Source of the DNA: Chara braunii
Lineage: Eukaryota; Streptophyta; Charophyceae; Charales; Characeae
Assembly: GCA_003427395.1 (NCBI GenBank)
Contig: BFEA01000245.1
Span: 2,060,109-2,084,959 of the forward strand
Length of the DNA: 24,851 bases
Reading direction: 5' to 3'
Both the position numbers and the translations under genes were made by a program. The notes under the pieces were generated by a model. That model saw nothing but the letters and a program-made list of their open reading frames with translations. It made no database searches and was not told the origin of the DNA. Each line of letters begins with the position of its first letter. Positions within the stretch are counted from its first letter, which is position 1. Below are positions 9,632 to 17,798 of the stretch, one piece after another.

Positions 9632-10092
9632 TGACGATGGTAACCCTGTAACCCCTCTCTCTCCCCTCTCCTCCTCATCTCTCCTCTCCTTGCCTGATAA
9701 ATTTTGTGATTTTTGTGAAGCAATTTCTCGCGTATATTCGGTCTCTATGCGCCCTAGCGGGGAAGGATATGCGCAATGGATAGACTGTCAACAGTGTGTC
9801 GCACGAACCCACGGCTCGTGCATCCAATACCGAAATGATAATAAGCCTTGGTTGTGCCCCTTGTGTCGAGTTAATAAGATCCCGACCGAGGCTCACTTTT
9901 TAGATGCCACGTCAGAACAATTAGAAAAGACCCGGAAGTTTAGAAGGGTTAAAGTCTGGACGGATATCGCTTTGATTGCTACTCTAGTGGGTAACCCCCT
10001 CCAGGACTTCACCAAGAACGATCGGAGGAGGGCCAACGAAAGGGCTCGGGACTACCGCTGGAATGAAGGACGGCTGGAAAAACGGAAAACGG
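9629..10092 (+). repeat. 464-bp direct repeat, copy 1 (PHD block)
   Basis: It matches 10766-11229 over 464 bp with nine substitutions and no gaps (about 98% identity by hand alignment). It runs from GGGTGACG just after RNase H to GGAAAACGG just before the integrase zinc region, and sits in its natural Pol context here. The 1137-bp offset is a multiple of three, so both copies are read in frame 3. Confidence 0.95.
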
Positions 10093-10241
10093 ACGGTAGT
10101 GGGATTTGGATGGTAGTACAACACCCGTTCATGAGGTATGACTGGGTGAAGACAGCGCACGAGGAAACAGTTGCCCACTTTGCCGTACGGATCACGGAGG
10201 TGGCAATCGACAAAAACGAGTGGTTGGTCCAATATTCGTGA
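9633..10241 (+). pseudogene. Pol: PHD-type zinc finger and integrase N-terminal zinc region
   Basis: Frame 3. A complete C4-H-C3 PHD signature is visible: CDFC (Cys at 9705 and 9714), 23 residues, CQQC, four residues, HGSC, 11 residues, then WLCPLC, with the Trp two residues before the seventh ligand as in true PHD fingers. A Lys/Arg-rich segment follows (FTKNDRRRANERARDYRW). Next comes the HH half of the integrase HHCC zinc region (His at 10158 and 10176); its CC half lies past a frameshift near 10221. PHD fingers usually read histone H3 tails, so a targeting role like that of chromodomains in chromoviruses is an inference. Gypsy Pols do not normally carry one at this position. Confidence 0.8.
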
Positions 10242-10788
10242 CGATGTGAAATTCATCGTCGCGAACTGTCAAGTCTGTGCTGCTAACAAGGCGCGGATTC
10301 AACCGCCAAGATCGATAGTGCCAACGGTAGTTGAACGGCCTTTCCAAAGGGTTAGCATAGATACTACCGATATTGTGGTACCCCCTGAACCCAATAGCTG
10401 TGAATATTCAGTCCTACTCGTGTTCGTGGACCACTTTTAGAAATGGATCGAGGCATATCCCTGTCGTACGCTACAAGCGGCTGAAATTGCGCAATACGTC
10501 AATTGGTTTTTAGGGATGCACCAGGACACGGAGGAAATTTTGACCGATAATGGGGTAGAATTCAGGGGGGAAGTCTTGAGGAATCTGGTCGTACACGGTG
10601 TCGCTATTCGGAACACCGCACCCCACATATCGCAATCCAGCGGGTTGGTAAAGAATGCCAATAGGGTGATAAAGACCGCACTACGACGCAATATCACGGC
10701 ACGGGACCCTAGGCCCTGGCCCGATATCGTAGATCACATCTTGGCGGTCCATCGAGGAACGCCCCGGGTGACGGAGGTAACCCTGTAA
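10222..10788 (+). pseudogene. Pol: integrase core (DDE), truncated and catalytically altered
   Basis: Frame 1. CC of the zinc region is CQVC (10267-10278). The rve-type core follows: first Asp in VSIDTTDIV (10360-10362), LLVFVDHF, a TAG at 10438-10440, KWIEAYPCRT, second Asp in ILTDNGVEF (10546-10548), and GLVKNANRV, where Lys (AAG, 10651-10653) stands at the position of the third catalytic residue, Glu. The second Asp and this Lys are 35 residues apart, about the DD35E spacing. The core ends in AVHRGTPRV, where the sequence switches into the second PHD block; the C-terminal integrase domain is absent. It would have inserted cDNA into chromosomes. Confidence 0.88.
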
Positions 10789-11229
10789 CCCCTCTCTCTG
10801 CCCTCTCCTCCTCATCTCTCCTCTCCTTGCCTGATAAATTTTATGATTTTTGTGAAGCAATTTCTCGCGTATATTCGGTCTCTATGCGCCCTAGCGGGGA
10901 AGGATATGCGCAATGGATAGACTGTCGACAGTGTGTCGCACGAACCCACGGCTCGTGCATCCAATACCGAAATGATAGTAAGCCTTGGTTGTGCCCCTTG
11001 TGTCGAGTTAATAAGATCCCGGCCGAGGCTCACTTTTTAGATGCCACGTCAGAACGATTAGAAAAGACCCGGAAGTTTAGAAGGGTTAAAGTCTGGATGG
11101 ATATCGCTTTGATTGCTACTCTAGTGGGTAACCCCCTCCAGGACTTCACCAAGAACGATCGGAGGAGGGCCAACGAAAGGGCTCGGGACTACCGCTGGAA
11201 TGAAGGACGGCTGGAAAAACGGAAAACGG
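10766..11229 (+). repeat. 464-bp direct repeat, copy 2 (PHD block)
   Basis: The second copy of 9629-10092. Its left junction lies inside integrase codons (CCCC|GGGTGACG) and its right junction opens into a different element (GGAAAACGG|CACAG). The substitutions relative to copy 1 are mostly A/G or C/T changes. Confidence 0.95.
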
Positions 11230-11316
11230 CACAGTTCACAGGGCACCAGAGAGCCCCGTATTTGCATTCCCTCCACTGGACAGCTACGTGTCCGAGCAGT
11301 AGCAGAGTTCCATGAC
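10787..11316 (+). pseudogene. Duplicated PHD finger fused to foreign sequence
   Basis: Frame 3, a copy of the 9633 module. The first zinc ligand is lost: TGT has become TAT (10842-10844), giving YDFC in place of CDFC. The other seven ligands (CRQC, HGSC, CPLC) remain. After LEKRKT the reading continues into AQFTGHQRAPYL, which is not the natural continuation DGSGIWMVV, and stops at 11314-11316. The block has been placed directly upstream of the chromovirus integrase tail, but in a different frame from it (frame 3 against frame 1). Confidence 0.75.
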
Positions 11317-12126
11317 CAGGCAGCCGCCGGTCATATGGACTTCCACTAGACGTTGGCTCATGTGAGCCGCCTGTACGTCTGGCCGAATCACAAGGACTTT
11401 GTGAAGGACTACGTCGCAGAGTGTCCCACCTGTCAGGAGGTGAACAGTGCGAACCACATGGCAGCACGTGCGAACCGATCGAGGATGGATCATCCATTCA
11501 AAGTCGGTGATGATGTGCTTATCGACGCCCGCCACTTACAGCCCTAGGCGGACACGCTTCACAAGTTTCGGCATCGCTTTTTTGGCCCATGCCGCATCCT
11601 CCAGGCCGTCGGTTCTGATAAGGCATCTAGCCCGGTCAGCTTCCGTGTGAAGCTGCTCGACTACCTACGTTAGGCTCGTGTGCATGATGTCTACCACGTC
11701 TCGTTACTGCGTCCCTACCGTAGACCGTCTGAGCGTTTCGTTGGACGACCATACGAGCGCCCTCCACCCATCATGGTGGACGGCCACGAGGAGTTTCTCG
11801 TTTCAGACATCATTGGTCGCAGAGTCACCGACGACAACCCTCCTCACGTCGAGTATCTCGTATGTTGGAAGGGTTACCCTGATGAGGAGGCTACCTGTGA
11901 GCCCCTCGAGCACTTCTAGCATGCTCGCATGTTGGTGCGTGCCTATGACCATGCTCGTTCTGCTGGGTTCACTACTCCTCCTCAACCCACTGACCGTTCT
12001 TCTTCCCCGGCTGAGGAGACCGCTAAAGTCGAGCCTGCTCCATTTAAGGAAGACCTTCAGCAGCAACCGGATGCTTCTGAGCATCCACCGCGCACTCGTC
12101 GTCATCCTGCTCGATACGACGATTGA
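11281..12126 (+). pseudogene. Chromovirus integrase tail with chromodomain, core deleted
   Basis: One frame (frame 1) with TAG at 11347, 11545, 11671 and 11917. It starts with an HHCC zinc region (FHDQAAAGHM, then CPTC at 11422-11433). It then jumps straight to MAARANRSRMDHPFKVGD, which is the C-terminal integrase region, so the whole catalytic core is missing (junction about 11440-11455). FRHRFFGPCRI, VHDVYHVSLLRPY and a chromodomain (FLVSDIIGRRV, VEYLVCWKGYPDEEATCEP, 11785-11919) follow. An acidic, Pro-rich tail ends at TGA 12124-12126. The chromodomain would bind modified histone H3 and steer insertion to heterochromatin. The element is clearly distinct from the PHD-bearing one upstream. 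Confidence 0.88.
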
Positions 12127-12865
12127 CTCTGACTTACCTTCCCACACCTTTGACTTCTCAGTACTCCATCCACATCAGTTTTGCTACTTCAACTCGTCGA
12201 CATTGCGACTCTTCCTCGACGGCATTCCAGACTTCTCACCGTGGACGTCATCGGCAGTTTCATGGACTTCGTCACGATCAGCTCTGCCTACTTCAGACGC
12301 CATCACTCTCTTACCACTTTACCCTGTACAGTACCCTGCTTGTATCGCATGATGGTCTCCTTTCGTCGGGTTCCTCTGAGTTGGGCTCTCCCTTGGTATA
12401 CGCATAGGCATCGGGACCGTAGCGTTGCCCTGGCTTACCAGCTTACGGATCTAGCTCTGACTTCCCTCACTTTAGGAGTCATTTGCATGATTCTCTTACC
12501 CATCACCTTTCTACCCTCTATCGGCCCTCACGCCCTAGTTAGGCAGCCCCTTCATCTAGGTGCGCCCAGTATACCAGGCTCCCTTGTTCCCTTGCATGGT
12601 CGACCCTCCATACCGGTCACCCCTTTAGTCGAGCATTACCTGCACTGATGGTCTATCTGTTAGGGTAATTGGTTCTGTTCACTCCCAGTTCCCTACCTTC
12701 ATTGAGCCTGATGACATGTGTCTCCCTGTCACTATGTGTGGATGCCCTTAGGAGTTATCGACCCCTAGGCTGCATTCGCCACCCTCAAAGACCATCCCAC
12801 CCTTTGGTTTGCGACATACTCCTCCTGTGACCTATGGTTGACTTGTTGTTGCTTTGTTGCTCTCT
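12127..12865. other. Non-coding 3' region after the chromodomain
   Basis: No recognised protein. A 155-codon open frame (12181-12648) is Leu/Ser/Thr/Pro-rich, matches no family I know, and is probably chance in a pyrimidine-rich strand. The 3' untranslated region or LTR of the chromovirus would be expected here, but I saw no clear polypurine tract and no second LTR to compare. Confidence 0.4.
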
Positions 12866-13100
12866 GACTGAGGCTACTGCCTCTGACATTTATAGGATTT
12901 AGTTGTTCTGATTTTGTTGTTCTTAGGACTTATACACTAGCCCATTGTTTCCAGACTGAGGCTACTGCCTCCAACATTCTAAAACCTAGTTGTCATTACT
13001 TTCTGCTTTCCTAGGACATGTATGCTAGTTAGTTGCTTTTGCTTTCACTTAGGCTGTTAATTGTAACATTGCTGTTTTTGTGACATTTTCTATCCTAGGT
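12866..13100. repeat. Diverged tandem repeat, 88-92 bp unit
   Basis: GACTGAGGCTACTGCCTC occurs at 12866 and again at 12954, and the following 70 bp align with moderate divergence (ACATT, CTTAGGAC or CCTAGGAC, then a CTAG end). A weaker third unit starts at about 13046 (CACTTAGGCT, then ACATT, later CCTAGG). Such repeats often sit in LTRs or 3' ends of plant LTR elements. Confidence 0.6.
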
Positions 13101-13540
13101 TGCATCGCATGGACTCAGCATGGAGTTTGCTCACAATCCAGGTTTTCTTTTATTTGGTAGAGTTCCGCTTCGTGGCGGAAACGTGCTTGTATCTAAGTGA
13201 TCCATCACAGGTCGAGGATCGTGTAGCGGACCTCTGGTTGGCCTGTGAGACCAGCCCCTTAGCCTGTTCTCACAGGTCTGTGTTCTATTCGGGGCAGTCC
13301 AGTCCAGGCCACTACCTCTGTCGGTACCAGCCAGTCCAGTCCAGTCTCGTCAGTCCGATGGGGTATACCCCAGCTGTTGCCTGTTTTCGCTCTCATTTTA
13401 CATTCGTACAGTTTGGAGTACGTGCGTTGGAGTCTGGCGTGGGAGTTGCGCTGTGCCATCTCGCTCCCCTTCTTCCTCCATCTCCATCTCTATCCCTGGC
13501 GGAGCACCACACCCGGTGGGTCCGCCACAAATTCTGACAC
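13101..13540 (+). other. LTR-like non-coding sequence
   Basis: It contains hairpins CCTGTGAGA/TCTCACAGG (13242-13250 and 13268-13276) and TGGCGGA/TCCGCCA (13497-13503 and 13521-13527), plus clustered CAGTC repeats at about 13300-13355. It ends ATTCTGACA and is followed by CCCCC. A TG...CA LTR ending near 13539 would make sense as the end of the chromovirus. Without a partner LTR this remains a guess. The 145-codon frame across it has no recognisable domain. Confidence 0.3.
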
Positions 13541-13728
13541 CCCCACAATGCATCTGTCAGTCTTTTTCCCTTCCGATTGCAAACCCCTATATCGTACTCG
13601 TTAGCTTCCACAAACTTAGTCACCAGCACATAGACCTTTTCCTTTAATTCAATATTTACTATGGTGGTGAAGTATTCAATCACGTACGGAAAAGGTCCAC
13701 CCAAAGTTAAGGGAGTCCAGTCTTTCAA
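13541..13728 (-). pseudogene. Coding-like fragment of the minus-strand element
   Basis: It is open on the - strand and reads DWTPLTLGGPFPYVIEYF, IVNIELKEKVYVLVTKFVEA, NEYDIGVCNRKGKRL. The mix of charged and hydrophobic residues looks like real protein, but I do not recognise the family. Between 13729 and 13979 the same strand has coding-looking pieces (for example LFTSRLSWEEGVNWGLPS) broken by several stops and a frameshift. It is probably the continuation of the frame at 13980-15811. Past 13541 the frame runs into the LTR-like sequence and loses this character. Confidence 0.35.
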
Positions 13729-13979
13729 TAAGGCTCCAATGGATCACTAGACGACGGTAATCCCCAGTTTACCCCTTCTTCCCAAGAGAGTCTACTTGTG
13801 AAGAGCTCATTCATTTCTAGTCCTCAAATCCATTCCGGTCACTGCCCTGACCACGACTCTCTAACACTCAGCTCAACCTTACCCGAGTTCCTGAATCACC
13901 CTAATTTATCCTTGGCGAAATCGTGCGAGTCCTCCCACTTTCCAAGATTGTTTCTAGCGTCTTTCTACTCAGCTTGGTT

Positions 13980-15811
13980 TCATTCCTCCTCCCAATATAC
14001 TTCCTCTTCATCTTCATAGACGCCTACCTTACGATAGTAAGAGCGCAACTCAAAGAAACCTAGGAGGGTTTGTTGGTTATCGAGGGGGTCAAATTCCAAA
14101 GTCTTGTATAACTCGGTCAAGCCGGCTATGTAATCAGATGGTTCCTTAAGAACTTTGTCAAGGAAGATCCAATACTCGCTAGGTTGGTCCTCCGTCGGTG
14201 ACTCACCGGGTCCTCTAGGCGAGGCCGATCGGATTACCTCCACCAATTCCAAAGCCGAATCCCGAAACTTGGGTCCCGCCTTCCACAACGCGTAATAGAC
14301 GTGGTGTGCGTCGCTATTCCATAAGAAACACTCCAGTTCGAGGAAGGGCCAGTGGATTCAGATCAAACGATCTAGTCCCAAACAAAATTCTTCTAGCACA
14401 AAGACGGGAACCGGAAGTCGCAATGCCTCCTCCGAGTATGGTAAAACCCGTGCTTAGCCAACCTCAAGAAGACAATTATTGACCTGAATCCCTCTCCCCA
14501 ATGAAGCTCTACCTCCCGGAATCTCCCTACCTCGCTCTGAGGTATTTCCCAGGCCGTTCCCTCGTCAGGCCAAATATAGATGCCTAGGCTTGGCACGATT
14601 CCAAACTACGTATCTTTCCAACCTTGTTCCAGCGCCCTAAGGACAATATTTCCTAGTGCAGAAGTAAGGTAGTATAGGAGACCCTCAACTAATAGCGTGG
14701 CCGACCCCGCTATTTTCCTTTCCCTCTTGTCGTGATTAAATTTGACCGATGTCGCAATTAGTAACCAGGCCCCAAACCCTAACAAGACTGACCTCCAAAC
14801 TTTATCCACACCCCCCTCGCCGACTCGTCTGACTGCTCGTCGTGGCAGGGTGAATTCTATCCAATCTTCACCAATAAATTCAGGTTCCCTATACTCGAAT
14901 TGGCGGAGTTCAACGGGGTACTCCTCCCTGCACTGAGACATCTAGTCCTCCACAAGCCCGGCGTTTAAAATCCTAGCCCTGTCTGTTTCCCCTGCGATCG
15001 CCCCCCGACGAAGTTCAGCCCTAATTCGAAAAAAAATCTGCCTCAATTCCCTACGATTAGGTACCGCCCTGTCTAGACAACACGTGGCCAGCCACGCTAG
15101 TTCAACTATCGAGGCCCTAAACTGGATGGCCTTCCTAAGCGCTCTCACCAACCTTTGATGACTATCGACCTTCCCGAAGATCAACTCCGTCAAAAACCTA
15201 GGCACTGTTGTAGGCCTTACGACAGTCACTCTAGGGAGTTCGCAATCGTATGCGTAACGAACCGAGTATCGGGTTTTAGTATCAGATCCTGCCGAAAATT
15301 CCCCAAATAATCGAGATCCGTACCTACGACTGAGAGGTATTAGACAGAAGAGTGCTCGACAATGCCTCGCAGTGTCTATTACTAGGAACCTCCACTCATC
15401 GAACGATAAATATATTCTAATGCGCACCTCCGCGATAAGTGACTCACTCTCTCTATCCCTTCTCACACAGGGTCTGGGTTGCCACTCGATCCTCACCCAC
15501 AGGAAAACTCCTCTTACTATCAGCCCCTACTCTCTCGTGGGTGTATACTTGTTTTTCCTTTCCAGCGGCAGGCTTACGACATCAAACAGCCCCTCCTCAC
15601 CTCTAAGATGGATTTGGGTACCTGATTCAATAAATATCATTCCTAATCAACTGTCAATAGTTCTCTCAACATTTTTTTCCCTGGCCAACTCTCGGACTGA
15701 TGAGCTCACAAACCCCCACGATAGGCCCCCACTGATCGCTCCTATATCCCCTCAAAACGTCAACAGGCCTAGGAAAGAACCGCCCTCTGGCGTATCTCTC
15801 CCTACCTTCAT
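13980..15811 (-). pseudogene. Long decayed ORF of unknown family behind a tRNA-Asp priming site
   Basis: The start is ATG at 15811-15809, with an in-frame TGA just upstream at 15832. The frame stays open to 14393 except for TGA 15754, TGA 15649, TAG 15529, TAG 14944 and TAG 14608, and ends at TAG 14395. Random sequence of this length would carry roughly twenty stops. After a shift near 14400 it continues (TGA 14360) to an acidic end, VYEDEEEVYWEEE. Landmarks are GRDTPEGGSFLGLL, GAISGGLSWGFVSSSVRELA, FIESGTQIHLRGEEGLFDVV, VRYAYDCELPRVTVV and a hydrophobic SVLLGFGAWLLIATSV. By position it should be Gag or an extra ORF, but I see no zinc knuckle or capsid hallmark. Function unknown. Confidence 0.55.
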
Positions 15812-16474
15812 GTTAAGAAGGAGGATTGATCAGCGTACCATCATCGCTGGCCTACCACCTTCGTCGCGACTTGGACACGAGTTGGCCAACTCATGTGTCC
15901 TAAGGTAGACCGAAGTCACATGCGAACGAAAGGGCGATGTCTCACTCGTATATCCTCACTCTCCTACCCATGCCTCTACTCGGCCCACCTAAGGCATGGT
16001 CTCAACCCGACACGTGTTGTGGTTCAAACCCCCCAGCTATCCATCATAATCAGGTAGCCTATTTAGTCCCACCCAACTCCTTGTAGATCTGGGGCGCTTC
16101 TCCCCTCCCCTTCAAGCCCTACAACTCGTCTCCTGCTCGCAATTTTCTCTCTTAGAATCAGATCAGGATAGACTGACCAAAAGGTAGGAAAAAACAGAAA
16201 AGTCTCCCTCGATCACAAGGAATATGCTGGAAGGAAAAAAAAGCATGAAATTACGAAAATGCAAGAATCGACGAAATTACGGAAACGCAGAAATTCAAGT
16301 GTCACCCGGGAACGTCGATCACAGATCGGTTGTCTGTCGTCCGCTCACTCGCGCTTGCACCGCACCTGCACACACCAAGAAATGTCTGATGTGAGTGTCA
16401 AATAATAAACTCTCGCCCCCAAATCCTCCTCGCCTCAGCGGTTACAGGCGGACCGAAGTCCCGAGAGGCAGCCT
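15812..16474 (-). other. Leader between priming site and ORF (no gene seen)
   Basis: No protein is recognised. The stretch is mixed, with A-rich patches on the + strand near 16175-16290 (GAAGGAAAAAAAAGCATG). It is plausibly the untranslated leader of the minus-strand element. Confidence 0.4.
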
Positions 16475-16492
16475 TCCCCGACAACGGCGCCA
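16475..16492 (-). other. Primer binding site, tRNA-Asp type
   Basis: Read on the - strand, TGGCGCCGTTGTCGGGGA differs by one base from TGGCGCCGTTGCCGGGGA, the site complementary to tRNA-Asp found in plant Athila/Tat-like gypsy elements. The + strand accordingly shows a tRNA-like 3' end finishing in GGCGCCA. It orients the element leftward. The base pairs upstream on the - strand (GTCGACAG) are compatible with an LTR ending in CA one base before the site. Confidence 0.65.
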
Positions 16493-17070
16493 CTGTCGAC
16501 TGGTAAAAGTTGTCTACCGGCACGCCGACCAGACCCTATGCCACGCGCTGTGTCTGTCACCCACGGGAGGGTCGGTCGGGGCTCATGTAACCTGCAAGAA
16601 AAATGGTTAGTCCAGACCCACACAATTACCACTGAAATGGATCAAAGACGCGATGACGAATGACTTACAAACCAACGCTCGGAAGAAACAATATATGTAT
16701 CCCCATTTAATCTAGAATAATAGGGTCCACATCGTTGGTCCCAGTCCCTGAAATAGTCCCCGCGCCCGAAACTGGAAAATCAGTTTGAGTCCCGACAGAT
16801 CTCACTAACAGCCTAGGACGGATTTTGCGTCCAATGGGATGACGCCGATAACTTGCTTGCTGATCCCAGGGAGCCGTACTGGAACTCTCGGTGTCAGAAC
16901 TGGACTCCTGTGCCCATTGAGGCCAAAGTTTAAGATTGAGCTTCACCATAGTCTGTTACCGTTACTGTTCTCCTCGAGCTAACCGTCAGAAGAGCCCGTT
17001 GTCGTCCTCCCCGTGCCGCAGCCAAGTCTGTGATTTATCCCGGTCTTGTACTTGTTCAACAAAGTAGAAA
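16493..17070. other. Probable 5' LTR side of the minus-strand element, with one small ORF
   Basis: No gene is assigned. A - strand frame at 16949-16707 (80 codons) reads SSSDTESSSTAPWDQQ and RSVGTQTDFPVSGAG. The composition looks protein-like and includes a GTQTD string, but it has no domain I recognise and would lie in or upstream of the LTR. The LTR start could not be located. Confidence 0.3.
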
Positions 17071-17350
17071 ACATGTACTGGCCTATTCTCAAATGCCCTG
17101 GTCTGATCTCAAATGCCCTGGCCGGATCTCAAATGTCCTGGCCTGACCTGAAATGCCCTGACCGGAACTCAAATGTCCTGGCCGGATCTCAAATGTCCTG
17201 GCCTAATTTCGAAGGTTCCGGTCTCAAATTTGGCAGCCCCAGCCTAAATCTGATAGCCCCGGTCCTATTCCAAAGATTCGGGTCTCAATCTCATAGTCCT
17301 TGCTTCAGTCTGATGGGCACGCCCTGAATCTGGCACCACCGGCCTATAGA
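17071..17350. repeat. 20-bp minisatellite with graded decay
   Basis: Fourteen consecutive 20-bp units in strict register from 17071. Units at 17091-17210 are close to AAATGYCCTGGCCKGATCTC; from 17211 on they keep only the pattern of a CC-GG core and a TC end. The exact 20-bp step persists even where identity is low. Three units equal 20 codons, which explains a frame whose repeats read NALAGSQMSWPDLKCP and similar; I do not regard it as a gene. Confidence 0.9.
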
Positions 17351-17798
17351 GTCTCGGTCCTTGTTTCTTAGTCCACGGTCGCGTCGGTCTGTGCCCAAAG
17401 GTCCCATCCAGCGCTCAAAGGCTCGGCTTGTCCAAAGGTTCCAGCACACGTCTCTTCCAAACTGAGTCCCCGTCAGCCCCCGGTTCACTCTCAAGTTCCG
17501 GTTACCTAGAATGTCCTGTGTTATCGCCCTCGAGCCCTGATCAGTTCCGTTTTCCTTGTGCCTGGACCCCGTGTTCCCGGTCCGTGTCCAAGGGCCCTAT
17601 TCGCGCTGAAGGGCCCGGTTCGTCCGCACGTGAACGCCCGCTGCCCTCTGCACCCGGGCGCTCCTGTGTTCGCTCCCCCGTCAGGCAGCTATGCAGTCAC
17701 CCCGCCTGTGTGCGGGCCGCACGTCGACGAGCGCCCTTGCGCGAAGGTTCTCCAACCGTGGGCGGGCTAGCGCGATGATGTGCGCCTTGTCCCGATCG
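17351..17798. other. GC-rich stretch between two minisatellites
   Basis: No gene is recognised. Traces of the 20-bp motif (GGTCC, CTCAAAGG, CCGGT) continue to about 17560. The same 13-mer GCTCAAAGGCTCG occurs at 17413 and 19136. Confidence 0.4.

Larger units (their letters stand above)
5342..10788 (+). mobile_element. Decayed Ty3/gypsy LTR retrotransposon with a PHD finger in pol
   Basis: The order is priming site, Gag, zinc knuckle, protease, reverse transcriptase, RNase H, PHD finger, integrase zinc region, integrase core. RNase H before integrase is the Ty3/gypsy order. The polyprotein reads in frame 2 (5495 to about 6210), frame 1 (to about 8890), frame 2 (to 9631), frame 3 (to about 10220) and frame 1 again (to 10788). 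In-frame stops lie at 5879, 6301, 6319, 6412, 6502, 7705, 8239, 8860, 9224 and 10438. It ends where the duplicated PHD block begins, so the normal 3' end of integrase and the 3' LTR are missing. Confidence 0.9.
13541..16492 (-). mobile_element. Second LTR retrotransposon, minus strand, 5' part only
   Basis: A tRNA-Asp-type priming site (16475-16492) marks the 5' end of the internal region, so the 5' LTR should lie to its right. The leader is about 660 bp (16474 to 15812). A long decayed frame follows (15811 to 13980), and further coding-like - strand sequence lies at 13728-13541. No RT or integrase is visible, so the pol part has been lost or displaced. The priming-site class suggests the plant Athila/Tat side of Ty3/gypsy; this is inference only. 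Confidence 0.55.

Noticed and set aside
11347-11919. TAG read as a sense codon (genetic code with UAG as Gln)
   Set aside because: TAA and TGA also interrupt the neighbouring genes, frameshifts and deletions are common, and catalytic residues are mutated. Decay explains the stops better than recoding.
12181-12648. 155-codon ORF after the chromodomain
   Set aside because: Pyrimidine-rich strand, no family resemblance, and it overlaps other chance frames. Treated as 3' non-coding sequence.
13100-13537. 145-codon plus-strand ORF
   Set aside because: It lies in hairpin- and repeat-rich LTR-like DNA with no domain; a minus-strand frame overlaps it.
16475-16492. 3' end of a real tRNA gene on the plus strand
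   Set aside because: Only the last 18 bases resemble tRNA-Asp, with CCA encoded. No acceptor or anticodon arm is seen upstream, so a retroelement priming site is the better reading.
17046-17327. 93-codon ORF with 20-residue repeats
   Set aside because: The amino acid repeat is three 20-bp minisatellite units; no initiation context or conserved domain.
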